The notes below the pieces were generated by a model. The model saw only the letters and a program-made list of their open reading frames with translations, was not told the origin of the DNA and made no database searches. From the NCBI GenBank assembly GCA_934254585.1, contig CAKQLF010000001.1, positions 186,001 to 250,000 on the forward strand: a DNA stretch of 64,000 nucleotides, in the 5' to 3' direction. A program made the position numbers and the translations under genes. How positions within the stretch are numbered: position 1 is the first letter of the stretch; the number at the start of each line of letters is the position of its first letter. The stretch is from an uncultured Alphaproteobacteria bacterium (lineage in GTDB: Bacteria; Pseudomonadota; Alphaproteobacteria; RF32; CAG-239). Below, piece after piece: positions 43,213-50,872 of the stretch.

Positions 43213-44388
43213 GTGAACAATACTTTTACCGGCAGTCTGACATACGTTTTATCAACGATAAAAAGTTCTTTTTTGCCGGCGTTGTTTTTTGCCTGCGGAC
43301 TAATAACTTTTTATGCTCAAAATCCTTATGAAAACGGGGTGTCACTGAGTCTGCATATAGCCTTTTATGTTTTTTCTTTTTTGGGTTTATTGCTTTTGTG
43401 CACGGTTAATCGTTCTAAACCGTTTTTTAGTTTTCTATCCGGCGTCATTTGCTATGTTTTGTTAAATCAAATAAAAATAAGGTATGGCGAGGATTATACG
43501 CTCAGCCCCGAATATTTATGGATATGCTTTGTTTTGCCTCTAAATCTTGTCGTTTTCTATTTTTTGAGTCCGCTGAAATTGCAAAGCAGACAGAGTTTTT
43601 GGTTATTGACGGCAATGTTGATGCAGATAGTTCTGATTCAACATTTTGGCCAAGTTATAACCCAAATACCTTATTTGGAAGTTAATTTCGGCTGCCTTCC
43701 GTTAGAAGCGGCGGCCTTATGGTTGTTGATTCTCATTCCGATATCAATTGACATAAGTTTTAAGGATACTTTAGTCAATACCGGCTTGTTTTATGCGGAT
43801 TCCTGTTTGTTTATGGGCTTGGTGTATTCGGATTCGGCCACGGGACTGACAACTTTCTTTTTAAGTTTTTCGCTTATTTTATGTTGTACGGCAATTTTAG
43901 ATTTATATCGCCGCTATAATTTTGATGTTTTGGAAAATGTGGGGAGTTATAACGCATATCTCTCGCAGGCGAACAATAAATTTCCCTACAAATACACGAT
44001 TGTGCTGTTTAGTATTGATAATCGAGATAAACTTTTGAAGGTTATAGGCGATAGAAAATTGCAGGAATTGGAACAAATGTTGGTTAATCGAATTGCCGCC
44101 TTTTCTTATGATATATCGGTCTTTCGCTATCAATTGGCAGATGAATTGATTTTAGTTTTCAAAAACGAAGACGCCAAGCACACAATGGAATATGCTGAAA
44201 ATATTCGTCACGTTGTGGCCGCTTCGGATTTTATTTTTACAAACGGTAAAGAAATCAAAATTACTATTTCGGCCAGTGTTTCAGAAAAAACACGTCTGGA
44301 CTTGAACGCCACCAGCGTAACAACACGAGCCCATAATGCGTTGCAAAAGGCGTATCGTTTTAATTGCAATATTGTGACAAAAGCCTAA
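43213..44388 (+). CDS. membrane protein with degenerate GGDEF domain
   Basis: A 391-residue protein with six or seven membrane helices in residues 15-215 and a cytoplasmic C-terminal domain (about 228-391) that follows the GGDEF fold: YTIVLFSIDNRDKLLKVIG (usual first strand and helix), then ISVFRYQLADELILVF where the GGDEF motif should be, and ITISASVSE. The active motif reads LADEL, so the diguanylate cyclase residues are lost, as is the RxxD inhibitory site. It may bind nucleotide or act as a sensor. The start is GTG at 43213 with AAAGGAG upstream. It overlaps the convergent lgt gene by four bases. Confidence 0.7.
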   Translation: MNNTFTGSLTYVLSTIKSSFLPALFFACGLITFYAQNPYENGVSLSLHIAFYVFSFLGLLLLCTVNRSKPFFSFLSGVICYVLLNQIKIRYGEDYTLSPEYLWICFVLPLNLVVFYFLSPLKLQSRQSFWLLTAMLMQIVLIQHFGQVITQIPYLEVNFGCLPLEAAALWLLILIPISIDISFKDTLVNTGLFYADSCLFMGLVYSDSATGLTTFFLSFSLILCCTAILDLYRRYNFDVLENVGSYNAYLSQANNKFPYKYTIVLFSIDNRDKLLKVIGDRKLQELEQMLVNRIAAFSYDISVFRYQLADELILVFKNEDAKHTMEYAENIRHVVAASDFIFTNGKEIKITISASVSEKTRLDLNATSVTTRAHNALQKAYRFNCNIVTKA

Positions 44389-45179
44389 TCGGCTGAGGGT
44401 TTTGCTCGTAAAATCAGATAAATTCCGCCTAAAACGGCCGGAACAGACAGCATTTGTCCCATAGTCAAACCGCCCCAAAGAAAACCTATTTGTGCGTCAG
44501 GCTCTCTGAATTGTTCCAGAACTGTGCGGAAAAAAGCATAACCTAACAAAAAACAACCGGAAATAAAACCCTGTTTTTCGCGGCAACGCTTGCTTTGCCA
44601 AAGCAAATTTAGAATGATGAAAAGTGCGATTCCTTCTAAGCAGGCTTCATAAAGCTGTGAAGGGTGACGCGGCAGATAGCCGCCTCGCGGAAAGCGAATC
44701 GCCCAAGCAACATCGGTTGTTCTTCCCCAAAGTTCATCATTGACAAAGTTGGCTAATCGTCCCAAAAAAATTCCTAAAGGTACAAGCGGTGAGGCCAAAT
44801 CGGTTAGTCGTAAAAACGGAAAATGAATATGTTTGGCGGCAAAATATAAAGCAATTATAACTCCCAAAATTCCGCCGTGAAAAGACATTCCTCCGTGCCA
44901 AATGGCAAATATCTCTAAAGGATTCTCCCAAAAAGAGCCATTTCCATAGGCAATAACATAACCCAGTCGTCCGCCAAGAATTACACCCAGTGTAAAATAA
45001 AAAACAATGTCTTCCAAATTATTTTTGCTCAAAGGTATAGAATATTTTTTTATTCTTTTTGCTGCTAACCACCAGCCAAATAAAATGCCTATTAAGTAGG
45101 CCATAGAATACCAACGCAACGCGAAGGGGCCTATTTGAAAGATAATCGGAGAAATCTCCGGATATGCAAGTCCTGTCAT
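44385..45179 (-). CDS. lgt: prolipoprotein diacylglyceryl transferase
   Basis: A 264-residue inner-membrane enzyme that adds diacylglycerol to the lipobox Cys of prolipoproteins. Seven membrane segments are visible. Family motifs are the HGGMSFHGGILG loop and GRLANFVNDELWGR; in most members the latter reads N-G-E, so the Gly is replaced by Asp. The C-terminal MGQMLSVPAVLGG is normal. I chose ATG 45179 (AGAGG upstream) over the GTG at 45185. It works with Lnt (9052-10623) on the small lipoproteins of this window. Confidence 0.95.
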   Translation of the reverse strand: MTGLAYPEISPIIFQIGPFALRWYSMAYLIGILFGWWLAAKRIKKYSIPLSKNNLEDIVFYFTLGVILGGRLGYVIAYGNGSFWENPLEIFAIWHGGMSFHGGILGVIIALYFAAKHIHFPFLRLTDLASPLVPLGIFLGRLANFVNDELWGRTTDVAWAIRFPRGGYLPRHPSQLYEACLEGIALFIILNLLWQSKRCREKQGFISGCFLLGYAFFRTVLEQFREPDAQIGFLWGGLTMGQMLSVPAVLGGIYLILRAKPSAD

Positions 45180-45352
45180 TATCACCTCTATTTATATATA
45201 TTGCTTAAAAGTATATTAACAAAAATAAGATAATCCACATCTAAAAAAAATTATAAACACGAATTTTTTTTATCACATTGATAAAACGCCATTTATTTTT
45301 TTAGTTTTTCTAAAAAAAAATTTTTTTATGGAAAAAAGTGGAAAACTCATCT

Positions 45353-45380
45353 TTGACAATTGTCAGATTCCAAATAAATG
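45353..45380 (+). promoter_or_regulatory. candidate ybjN promoter with overlapping palindrome
   Basis: TTGACA at 45353-45358 and TAAATG at 45375-45380 are 16 bases apart. TGACAATTGTCA at 45354-45365 is a perfect 12-base palindrome overlying the -35 element, as an operator would. ybjN starts 37 bases downstream. Confidence 0.5.
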
Positions 45381-45416
45381 TGTCAATTTAGGAGTTGTTA
45401 AAGAAAGGAAGTTTTG

Positions 45417-45893
45417 ATGTTGGCGCAAAAATTATACAAATATAATCCGTTGGACGATATTGAATGTATGTTCGCCAACCAAGCGCACTCCGCAGAACGC
45501 CGTAATTCACACGAAATTGTGGTTGAGGTTTCCGGAAAATGGGATAATATGCTTTTGTTTTTTGCTTGGGAAGAAAATATGAATTGTCTGCATATTTCTT
45601 GCTTGCTCAACATTGAACCGGAAAATGTCAATCTTCCAAGTGTTTTTGAACTGTTGGCTTTGCTGAACGAAGATTTGTGGGTGGGCTATTTTTCTTATTG
45701 GGAAGAGGCTAAAATGCCGGTTTTCAAACATTCGCTGATTATCGATTCCGATGAGTTCAATTTTAGCGGTAAACTAAATCAGTTGGTTAATATAGCTATA
45801 ACCGAATGTGAAAGAGCATATCCGATTTTTCACGCCGTATTTAAGCAAAATATTGCTCCGCGCAAAGCTTTGCTCCCGCTTACTTTGATGTAA
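45417..45893 (+). CDS. YbjN domain protein
   Basis: A 158-residue protein of the alphaproteobacterial YbjN type. Landmarks are NPLDDIECMFANQ near the N-terminus, LLALLNEDLWVGYFSYWEEAKMPVFKHSLII in the middle and AITECERAYPIFHAVF near the end. The family has a secretion-chaperone-like fold and unknown function; in other bacteria YbjN affects stress tolerance and motility. ATG at 45417 follows AAAGGAAG. Upstream there is a promoter with a palindrome. It overlaps the convergent thioesterase gene by 14 bases. Confidence 0.85.
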   Translation: MLAQKLYKYNPLDDIECMFANQAHSAERRNSHEIVVEVSGKWDNMLLFFAWEENMNCLHISCLLNIEPENVNLPSVFELLALLNEDLWVGYFSYWEEAKMPVFKHSLIIDSDEFNFSGKLNQLVNIAITECERAYPIFHAVFKQNIAPRKALLPLTLM

Positions 45894-46626
45894 CATCTCG
45901 CCATTTCAGACGGCAGCGAGCCAATTCTGTTTCTTTATTGTTTTCGCGAATGGAATGAAATGTTTCATTGTGGTTTTGATTGGTTAAAACTACAATGTCC
46001 TTACCATAAACAGCCGGTTTTTTGAAATTTATTTCAATTTCGCAAGGTGTGTGTTTCAGCCTGAAATCAGAGTCTACACATTCGCTTGCCCACAAGGGAT
46101 AAATTGAATTATTAACGTGATTGTTAATATCAATATCGTCAAAGCGCACCTTTAGTTTATCTTCGCGGTTAAAGGTTTCGGCCTCTTTAATTTTCATAAA
46201 ACTAACCGGCAGAGCTCTTTCGCTAAGTCCCTGATAGTCGGGAAAATATTTGCTAAGCAAAGCCGGACGGCGGCGAGTTAAATCAATTAAGACCCATTGA
46301 CTGCTGATGCGGGCGATAATGTTGTTGTTTGCGTCATAAATAAGAAAATCACGAATGGCCCCATATAGTTTGGTTTCGGCCGGCCAGGTTTCAATAATAA
46401 AACGTTCTCCCATACGCGGCAGGCGTTCTATTTCTAAATAATAGTCCGAGCCAAACCAAGTCAAACCAAGTTCACCGCATTTTTCAAAACCCAAATTTAA
46501 TAAATCGGCATTTTCGGCAGCTGCGTCTTGTAATAGATTAAACAAAGTTAAAAGCCGCAAAGAGCCATGACAATCAGCTTCATAGCTCTTTACAATGTAT
46601 TCTTTTTTGAATTTCTCGACAATCAT
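45880..46626 (-). CDS. acyl-ACP thioesterase (FatA-like)
   Basis: A 248-residue protein with two hotdog folds, matching bacterial acyl-ACP thioesterases. The first half has ADCHGSLRLLTLFNLLQDAA and WVLIDLTRRRPALL. The second half starts with VRFDDIDINNHVNNSIYPLWASE, where Asn and His of the DxNxHVNN motif are the catalytic region. It should release free fatty acids from acyl carrier protein. The lytic transglycosylase gene ends six bases before this start on the same strand, so the two form a unit. Confidence 0.88.
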   Translation of the reverse strand: MIVEKFKKEYIVKSYEADCHGSLRLLTLFNLLQDAAAENADLLNLGFEKCGELGLTWFGSDYYLEIERLPRMGERFIIETWPAETKLYGAIRDFLIYDANNNIIARISSQWVLIDLTRRRPALLSKYFPDYQGLSERALPVSFMKIKEAETFNREDKLKVRFDDIDINNHVNNSIYPLWASECVDSDFRLKHTPCEIEINFKKPAVYGKDIVVLTNQNHNETFHSIRENNKETELARCRLKWRDVTSK

Positions 46627-46632
46627 CTTCTA

Positions 46633-47241
46633 TCAAAACAATTTAGTTCCGGCGGCAAAACCTGCAACTTTATAAGTTTGAAAACGTGTTTCCAAACGTT
46701 GTGTGTAGGCTTCTCCTTTTTTCGGATTGGCCGAATGATAGCGTTTTGCCGCTTTTTTCCAATTATTGCCGTGTTGGTTATAAAGCGAGCGTAAAAATTT
46801 TGCGCTATATTTCACATTGTTTGACGGCTCAAGGGCTTCATCAACAGAAGAAAACGCATCGCCGTGATATTTAAGGTTAATCTGCATACAACCGACATCA
46901 ATGCTTTCAACTCCTTGAGATTGAAACTTTTTAACGGCTTTTACGGCCTCTTCTTTAGAGGCATAATAGTAACCTTTTCCTTGAACATTAACAGTCCACG
47001 GCCAAGCCACATATCTGTTTTGCAAATTGTCCCATCTACCGCTCTCAACCGCTGAAATTGTTTGCAGTAAATCAAAATTAATGCCGTATTCAACTCCCGC
47101 TTCTTTAGCAGCTGCAGAACAAAGAGCACCATCTGTAACAAGCTCTTTTACCGGCAACATATCAGCGTCTCCGTTGGCATAAATAGCATTACTGAAAAGC
47201 ACTAGAACGCTGGTTAACAAAAAACAAAATTTATTAAACAC
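46633..47241 (-). CDS. lytic transglycosylase (SLT domain), exported
   Basis: A 202-residue exported protein with a signal peptide (residues 1-22, ending IYA). The SLT domain starts near residue 55: LLQTISAVESGRWDN, where Glu is the expected catalytic acid, then VDVGCMQIN-type motif (IDVGCMQINLKYH) and NVKYSAKFLRSLYNQHGNNWKKAAKRYHSA. It cleaves glycan strands of peptidoglycan. It is the first gene of the unit with the acyl-ACP thioesterase. The 339-base upstream gap holds candidate TTAA-N7-TTAA sites described separately. Confidence 0.9.
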   Translation of the reverse strand: MFNKFCFLLTSVLVLFSNAIYANGDADMLPVKELVTDGALCSAAAKEAGVEYGINFDLLQTISAVESGRWDNLQNRYVAWPWTVNVQGKGYYYASKEEAVKAVKKFQSQGVESIDVGCMQINLKYHGDAFSSVDEALEPSNNVKYSAKFLRSLYNQHGNNWKKAAKRYHSANPKKGEAYTQRLETRFQTYKVAGFAAGTKLF

Positions 47242-47353
47242 GATAAGGTGTCATCCTATAATGCTGATACGCTAACAAATTGCTTCCCATCTTTTAAGAA
47301 TTTCCGCAATTTTTGCAAATTAATGCGGTTAAACGAAACAGCGTTAAACTCTT

Positions 47354-47368
47354 TTAACCATTCCTTAA
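47354..47368. promoter_or_regulatory. CtrA-like TTAA-N7-TTAA site in the slt-ssrA gap
   Basis: TTAACCATTCCTTAA at 47354-47368 fits the CtrA binding pattern of alphaproteobacteria (TTAA, seven bases, TTAA) including the favoured TTAACCAT half. Other TTAA half sites are dense around it (47334-47390), some spaced six bases apart. The 339-base gap 47242-47580 holds no gene that I can support. Apart from these sites it contains A/T-rich sequence and the ssrA promoter at its right end. Confidence 0.4.
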
Positions 47369-47547
47369 AAAGTCTTAACGAATGATTAAACACGATTCAT
47401 ATAGCACCTCTTTTTTTAAAAATCCAGAAAAAAGTGTAAATTTATGTAAAAATTTAAAACTTGACAACAGGTAACTATCTGAATTTTAAGCTTTTTTGAA
47501 AATCAAAAAACTAAAATTTACGACTTAAACATTCTATTTTATAAATC

Positions 47548-47575
47548 TTGAAATTTTTTTTAAAATAGTTATAAT
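47548..47575 (+). promoter_or_regulatory. ssrA (tmRNA) promoter
   Basis: TTGAAA at 47548-47553 and TATAAT at 47570-47575 are 16 bases apart, a near-consensus housekeeping promoter. It would start RNA at about 47582, exactly where the acceptor piece of the tmRNA begins. Confidence 0.8.
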
Positions 47576-47581
47576 AATGGG

Positions 47582-47876
47582 TGTCAATTTGTTGACTGTG
47601 ACACCAGAGACCTTATGAAATAGGTACATTGGACCCGAGGGCAGTACTCGGCACCTCCACCATTATATGGGGGTGAAACAGGCTCGACAGTGTATAGTAA
47701 AGATATGTGTTGTGTTCGGTGAGATACCACCGTTATCGGTTCAAATTTAAATGAATGCAAATGATAATTTTGCACCAGTTGCCGTAGCTGCCTAAGCTAA
47801 AGCAACAAACTTAAATTCTTTAGTCTTTGGTTAGATTAGAGTGGGGAAGAGGCCGCCTAGCAACAGAATGGCCTTT
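47582..47876 (+). ncRNA. ssrA: permuted two-piece tmRNA
   Basis: A circularly permuted tmRNA as in alphaproteobacteria. The acceptor piece comes first (about 47582-47662) and ends CACCTCC-ACCA. Its T arm is CCGAG, seven-base loop, CTCGG at 47635-47651. After only six bases (47663-47668) the coding piece begins with GGGGGTG (47669-47675), which pairs with CACCTCC (47652-47658) in a seven-base acceptor stem with one G-U. AGTGTAT (47689-47695) pairs with GTACATT (47624-47630) as the next helix. The tag reading frame lies at 47757-47795. The 3' end of the coding piece is uncertain; a hairpin at 47848-47876 is followed by T-rich sequence. tmRNA frees stalled ribosomes and tags the product for proteolysis. 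Confidence 0.93.
47757..47795 (+). other. tmRNA tag reading frame
   Basis: Resume codon GCA at 47757-47759, then codons giving ANDNFAPVAVAA and stop TAA. With the Ala brought by the charged tmRNA, the added tag is AANDNFAPVAVAA, which shares the AANDNFA start and the VAA end of other alphaproteobacterial tags. Confidence 0.93.
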
Positions 47877-47900
47877 AGTTTTAAGCAAATGGTGAGGCAA

Positions 47901-48362
47901 ATGGTTGATTTTGTTGAAAAAATAGATTATGACGAGTTGGTTGAAAAATCTTTGCGCAGTGTGGTTTATTATGCTTTGAAAATTGTAGAAAAACAAGGCT
48001 TGCCCGGAGAAAACCATTTTTATATTACGTTTAAAACCAACTTTTCAGGAACAATCATTTCTAAAAATTTGCAGCTGCAATATCCGGATACGATGACAAT
48101 TGTTTTACAGAACCAATTTGAAAATCTGGTGGTTCGTCATAACAGTTTTTCAGTTGATTTGAGCTTTGGCGGAATACCGCAAACTATTACAATTCCTTAT
48201 GATGCTATCACATATTTTGCCGATCCGTATGCTAAATTCGGTTTGAGTTTCACGTTAGATGAGGGAAATACCCCGTTGGCAAATAATTTGGCCGAAGAGC
48301 CGAAGTCGGCAGTTTCCGGTGAAGCCCAGATAATTTCTTTTGATAACTATCGTAAAAAATAA
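47901..48362 (+). CDS. sspB: SspB, ClpXP adaptor for tagged proteins (alphaproteobacterial type)
   Basis: A 153-residue SspB-alpha protein. It binds tmRNA-tagged proteins and hands them to ClpXP. Landmarks are IDYDELVEKSLRSVVYYAL at the N-terminus, GLPGENHFYITFKT, YPDTMTIVLQNQFENL, FGGIPQTITIPYDAITYFADPYAKFGLSF, and an acidic linker ending in a basic C-terminus (ISFDNYRKK), the usual ClpX-binding tail. I prefer ATG 47901, with GGTGAGG just upstream, because the family begins near this residue. In-frame starts at 47868 or 47889 lack a ribosome site and would overlap the tmRNA 3' end. It overlaps the RHH gene start as TAATG. Confidence 0.93.
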   Translation: MVDFVEKIDYDELVEKSLRSVVYYALKIVEKQGLPGENHFYITFKTNFSGTIISKNLQLQYPDTMTIVLQNQFENLVVRHNSFSVDLSFGGIPQTITIPYDAITYFADPYAKFGLSFTLDEGNTPLANNLAEEPKSAVSGEAQIISFDNYRKK

Positions 48363-48595
48363 TGCAAAAAAAATCTGTTCTGATTGCGGGTCGACATTCT
48401 ACAAGCATTAGTTTGGAAGAGGAGTTTTTTGCGGCATTGAAAAATATTGCTCAAGAACAAAAAATCAGTTTGAATCAACTTATTACCAAAATCGATAGTG
48501 AACGCGAAACCGAAAATTTGTCGAGTGCTTTGCGTTTGTATGTGCTGTCTTATTATCAGCGACAGTTGGCTAATTTTTCCAAAAAGAACGGGTGA
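48362..48595 (+). CDS. ribbon-helix-helix protein (RHH_4 type)
   Basis: A 77-residue protein resembling the RHH_4 family of alphaproteobacteria: SVLIAGRHSTSISLEEEFFAALKNIA (beta strand with basic residues, then helix) and ISLNQLITKIDSER, then NLSSALRLYVLSYYQRQL. The fold is a dimeric DNA-binding ribbon-helix-helix. It is translationally coupled to sspB and may regulate the ssrA-sspB region, which is inference. Its 3' end overlaps trkH by 26 bases on the other strand. Confidence 0.85.
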   Translation: MQKKSVLIAGRHSTSISLEEEFFAALKNIAQEQKISLNQLITKIDSERETENLSSALRLYVLSYYQRQLANFSKKNG

Positions 48596-50006
48596 AAATA
48601 ACCATTACCGTAATGACTTCTAATCGGCCTAAAAGCATTGCAAAGCAAAGAATATATTTTACGGGAGCAGAGAAAAAAGCATAGTTCCCGCTAGGACCGA
48701 TTGTTTCTACCGCGCCAACTCCGACATTTGTCATACAGGCAACAGCCGAGGCTAACGCCGTGTTAAAATCAACTCCGCATAAACTTACGATAACGCCGAT
48801 TATCAGCATACTTATAATAAAAGAAAAAACATAAACGAAAACAGAGGTAATAACCGTTTCTGATGGATTTATCGCGCCTACTTTGAGGGGAATAATTCGA
48901 TTTGGTTCGATCATTGAAAGCATATATTTATGCAGATAAGCGTAGATAATCTGCCAGCGAAATATCTTTATGGAACCACTGGTCGAACCGGTGCAGCCGC
49001 CGCTTAGCGACAAAAGCATAAACACCGCGCTTGCCCATACGCCCCATTCTACAAAATCATCTGCCGAAAAACCCGTGGTGGTCATAACGGAAATTACACT
49101 AAAAAAACCATAGCGGATACTATGTAATAAAGAATAATCAGATTTAAGATAAAGGTAAATACTTACTAAAACACCGCTACATAAAACGGATTTCAAAAAA
49201 ACAGAAACCTGATAATTTTTGTTTGCAGAGCCACGGCGAAACAGTAAAATATAAAAAGTAAGAGGCAGAGAACCGCAAAGCATAAAAAACATTATAACTA
49301 ATTCTATTGACGCGCTGTTAAAGGCGGCTATTGAATTGTTTTTAGTGGAAAAACCACCTGTTCCAACGGCGGACATAGCGTGATTTACGGCATCGAATAA
49401 ATCCATTCCGCAAAAAAACAGCGCGATAGAGCCGAGAGCCGAGAGCAACGTGTACACAAGCAAAATACGTTTAGCAATATAGCTGAATTTAGGCATAAAT
49501 TTGTCGTTTGAATCGGAGTTTTCGCGTTGAAAAATTCTCATTCCGCCGATTCCTAAAAAAGGTAACAAGGCTACGGCGAAAATGACAATTCCTAAGCCGC
49601 CTAAAAAGTTTAAAATCGACCGCCAAAGTAAAATGCTTTTCGGCAAACTCTCAACATCTGGTATTATGGTGGCTCCGGTGCCGGTTATTCCGGACATAGT
49701 TTCAAAAAAAGCATCGGCCAAATTCGGTAGAATGTGTGAAAAATATAGAGGAAGGGCTGAAAATAAAGCCACAAGCACCCAACTTGTTGTCGTGACCAAA
49801 TAGGCTTGTTTCAGAGATATTTTCTCGACTTTTATATAGTTAGAAAGAAATAAAGAAAAGCCAAAAAATATGGTTATCATCGCCGACGGAATAAAGGGGG
49901 ATGTTTCATTTTGGCCTTGTAAAAAATCAAAACCGGCGGGGACAAGCATTATAAGCCCCAAAATTCCCAATACATATCCGCTTATCATAAAGACGGGCTG
50001 CCACAT
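48570..50006 (-). CDS. TrkH family potassium uptake protein
   Basis: A 478-residue membrane protein of the TrkH/KtrB superfamily with four repeated M1-P-M2 units. Selectivity-filter loops with conserved Gly are visible in MSGITGTGATII, MSAVGTGGFST, ISVMTTTGFSADDF and ACMTNVGVGAVE. It forms the K+ channel-like part of the Trk system; a TrkA (NAD-binding) partner is not in the window. It starts 11 bases after the SNase-like gene ends and follows the metG-SNase pair on the same strand. Confidence 0.93.
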   Translation of the reverse strand: MWQPVFMISGYVLGILGLIMLVPAGFDFLQGQNETSPFIPSAMITIFFGFSLFLSNYIKVEKISLKQAYLVTTTSWVLVALFSALPLYFSHILPNLADAFFETMSGITGTGATIIPDVESLPKSILLWRSILNFLGGLGIVIFAVALLPFLGIGGMRIFQRENSDSNDKFMPKFSYIAKRILLVYTLLSALGSIALFFCGMDLFDAVNHAMSAVGTGGFSTKNNSIAAFNSASIELVIMFFMLCGSLPLTFYILLFRRGSANKNYQVSVFLKSVLCSGVLVSIYLYLKSDYSLLHSIRYGFFSVISVMTTTGFSADDFVEWGVWASAVFMLLSLSGGCTGSTSGSIKIFRWQIIYAYLHKYMLSMIEPNRIIPLKVGAINPSETVITSVFVYVFSFIISMLIIGVIVSLCGVDFNTALASAVACMTNVGVGAVETIGPSGNYAFFSAPVKYILCFAMLLGRLEVITVMVIFTRSFWKN

Positions 50007-50017
50007 AACGATATCCT

Positions 50018-50872
50018 TTATTTTAAGGCAATGTTGGCCGCTAATTTTTTATCCACTAATACTTTGTTAATAAAAATATCGTGAACAAAACATAAAGCGG
50101 TTGCTGATTGATTTTGTGTTGCATAGGCGACAATGTCGCAATGAACTTTGCGATTTTCGGTAACCTTAGTTAAATAGGCCTGAGCTTCTGCCGCGTCATA
50201 AACTTTCGGATTGCTGTAAATACCATACAGAAACACAAATTTATCGTCGATAAACAAGCTGTTTGGGCCGGCAACGCTGACTGTGCCATATAATTTTTTC
50301 GGTTCGGACAAATATTCAAGATTCAGAGAATCTTTTTTCAGATAATAATCTTCAAGCTTACCCGTGTAATAGGTTTCTCTATATTGTTCTTCCAAAGATT
50401 TTTCATCGTCTTCAATTTCTTGCGAACGAATAATTTTGGCTTGTTGCTCGGCTTCTGAAAAAGTTTGTTCGGTAGCAAAATTTTCGGCTTTAATCTGTGC
50501 TTGCGGCTTGGCTCTGCTAAACTTGGCCACATTCCAACTGACAAAACGAACTTCCTCATCTTTCTTTTGTTCTTTAGGCTGTTTGGAAGCGGAATTTGGC
50601 ACAATTTCGCCCAAAGCAGTGCGCATATCGTCGAGTTTTTGAGTTAATTTTGCCGTGGTGTTGTTTTTTAGTTCCGATACCTGTTGAACAGGTGCAGAAA
50701 TTTTGTGTTGATAGTTACTCCAAACGTCTGCTAATTCGTGACGAAAAAAAGCCAACAATACAACAATTGTGACAAAAGGATGGCGCAAAGGATATGACAG
50801 ACCGAGAAAAATTCGGTAAAGAAAAAGTTTAAATCCGGTGGTTTTCATATCGTCCCATTCACTTTTGACCAT
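50018..50872 (-). CDS. membrane-anchored SNase-like domain protein
   Basis: A 284-residue protein. Residues 10-40 include a membrane anchor (LSYPLRHPFVTIVVLLAFF). A Lys/Glu/Gln-rich helical linker follows to about residue 190. The last 90 residues resemble a thermonuclease (SNase) beta-barrel: LYGTVSVAGPNSLFIDDKFVFLYGIYS then EAQAYLTKVTENRKVHCDIVAY and ALCFVHDIFINKVLVDKKLA. The catalytic Arg/Glu/Arg set of active nucleases is not obvious, so it may only bind. Its ATG overlaps the metG stop as TAATG. Confidence 0.6.
   Translation of the reverse strand: MVKSEWDDMKTTGFKLFLYRIFLGLSYPLRHPFVTIVVLLAFFRHELADVWSNYQHKISAPVQQVSELKNNTTAKLTQKLDDMRTALGEIVPNSASKQPKEQKKDEEVRFVSWNVAKFSRAKPQAQIKAENFATEQTFSEAEQQAKIIRSQEIEDDEKSLEEQYRETYYTGKLEDYYLKKDSLNLEYLSEPKKLYGTVSVAGPNSLFIDDKFVFLYGIYSNPKVYDAAEAQAYLTKVTENRKVHCDIVAYATQNQSATALCFVHDIFINKVLVDKKLAANIALK

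Noticed and set aside
45180..45352. A/T-rich stretch between lgt and ybjN as a possible origin or special element
   Set aside because: It contains A and T runs but no DnaA-box cluster or repeat; an ordinary divergent promoter region is sufficient.
47840..47867. GTG start at 47841 for sspB giving a 173-residue protein
   Set aside because: The region belongs to the tmRNA 3' end, has no ribosome site and adds residues that the SspB family does not have.
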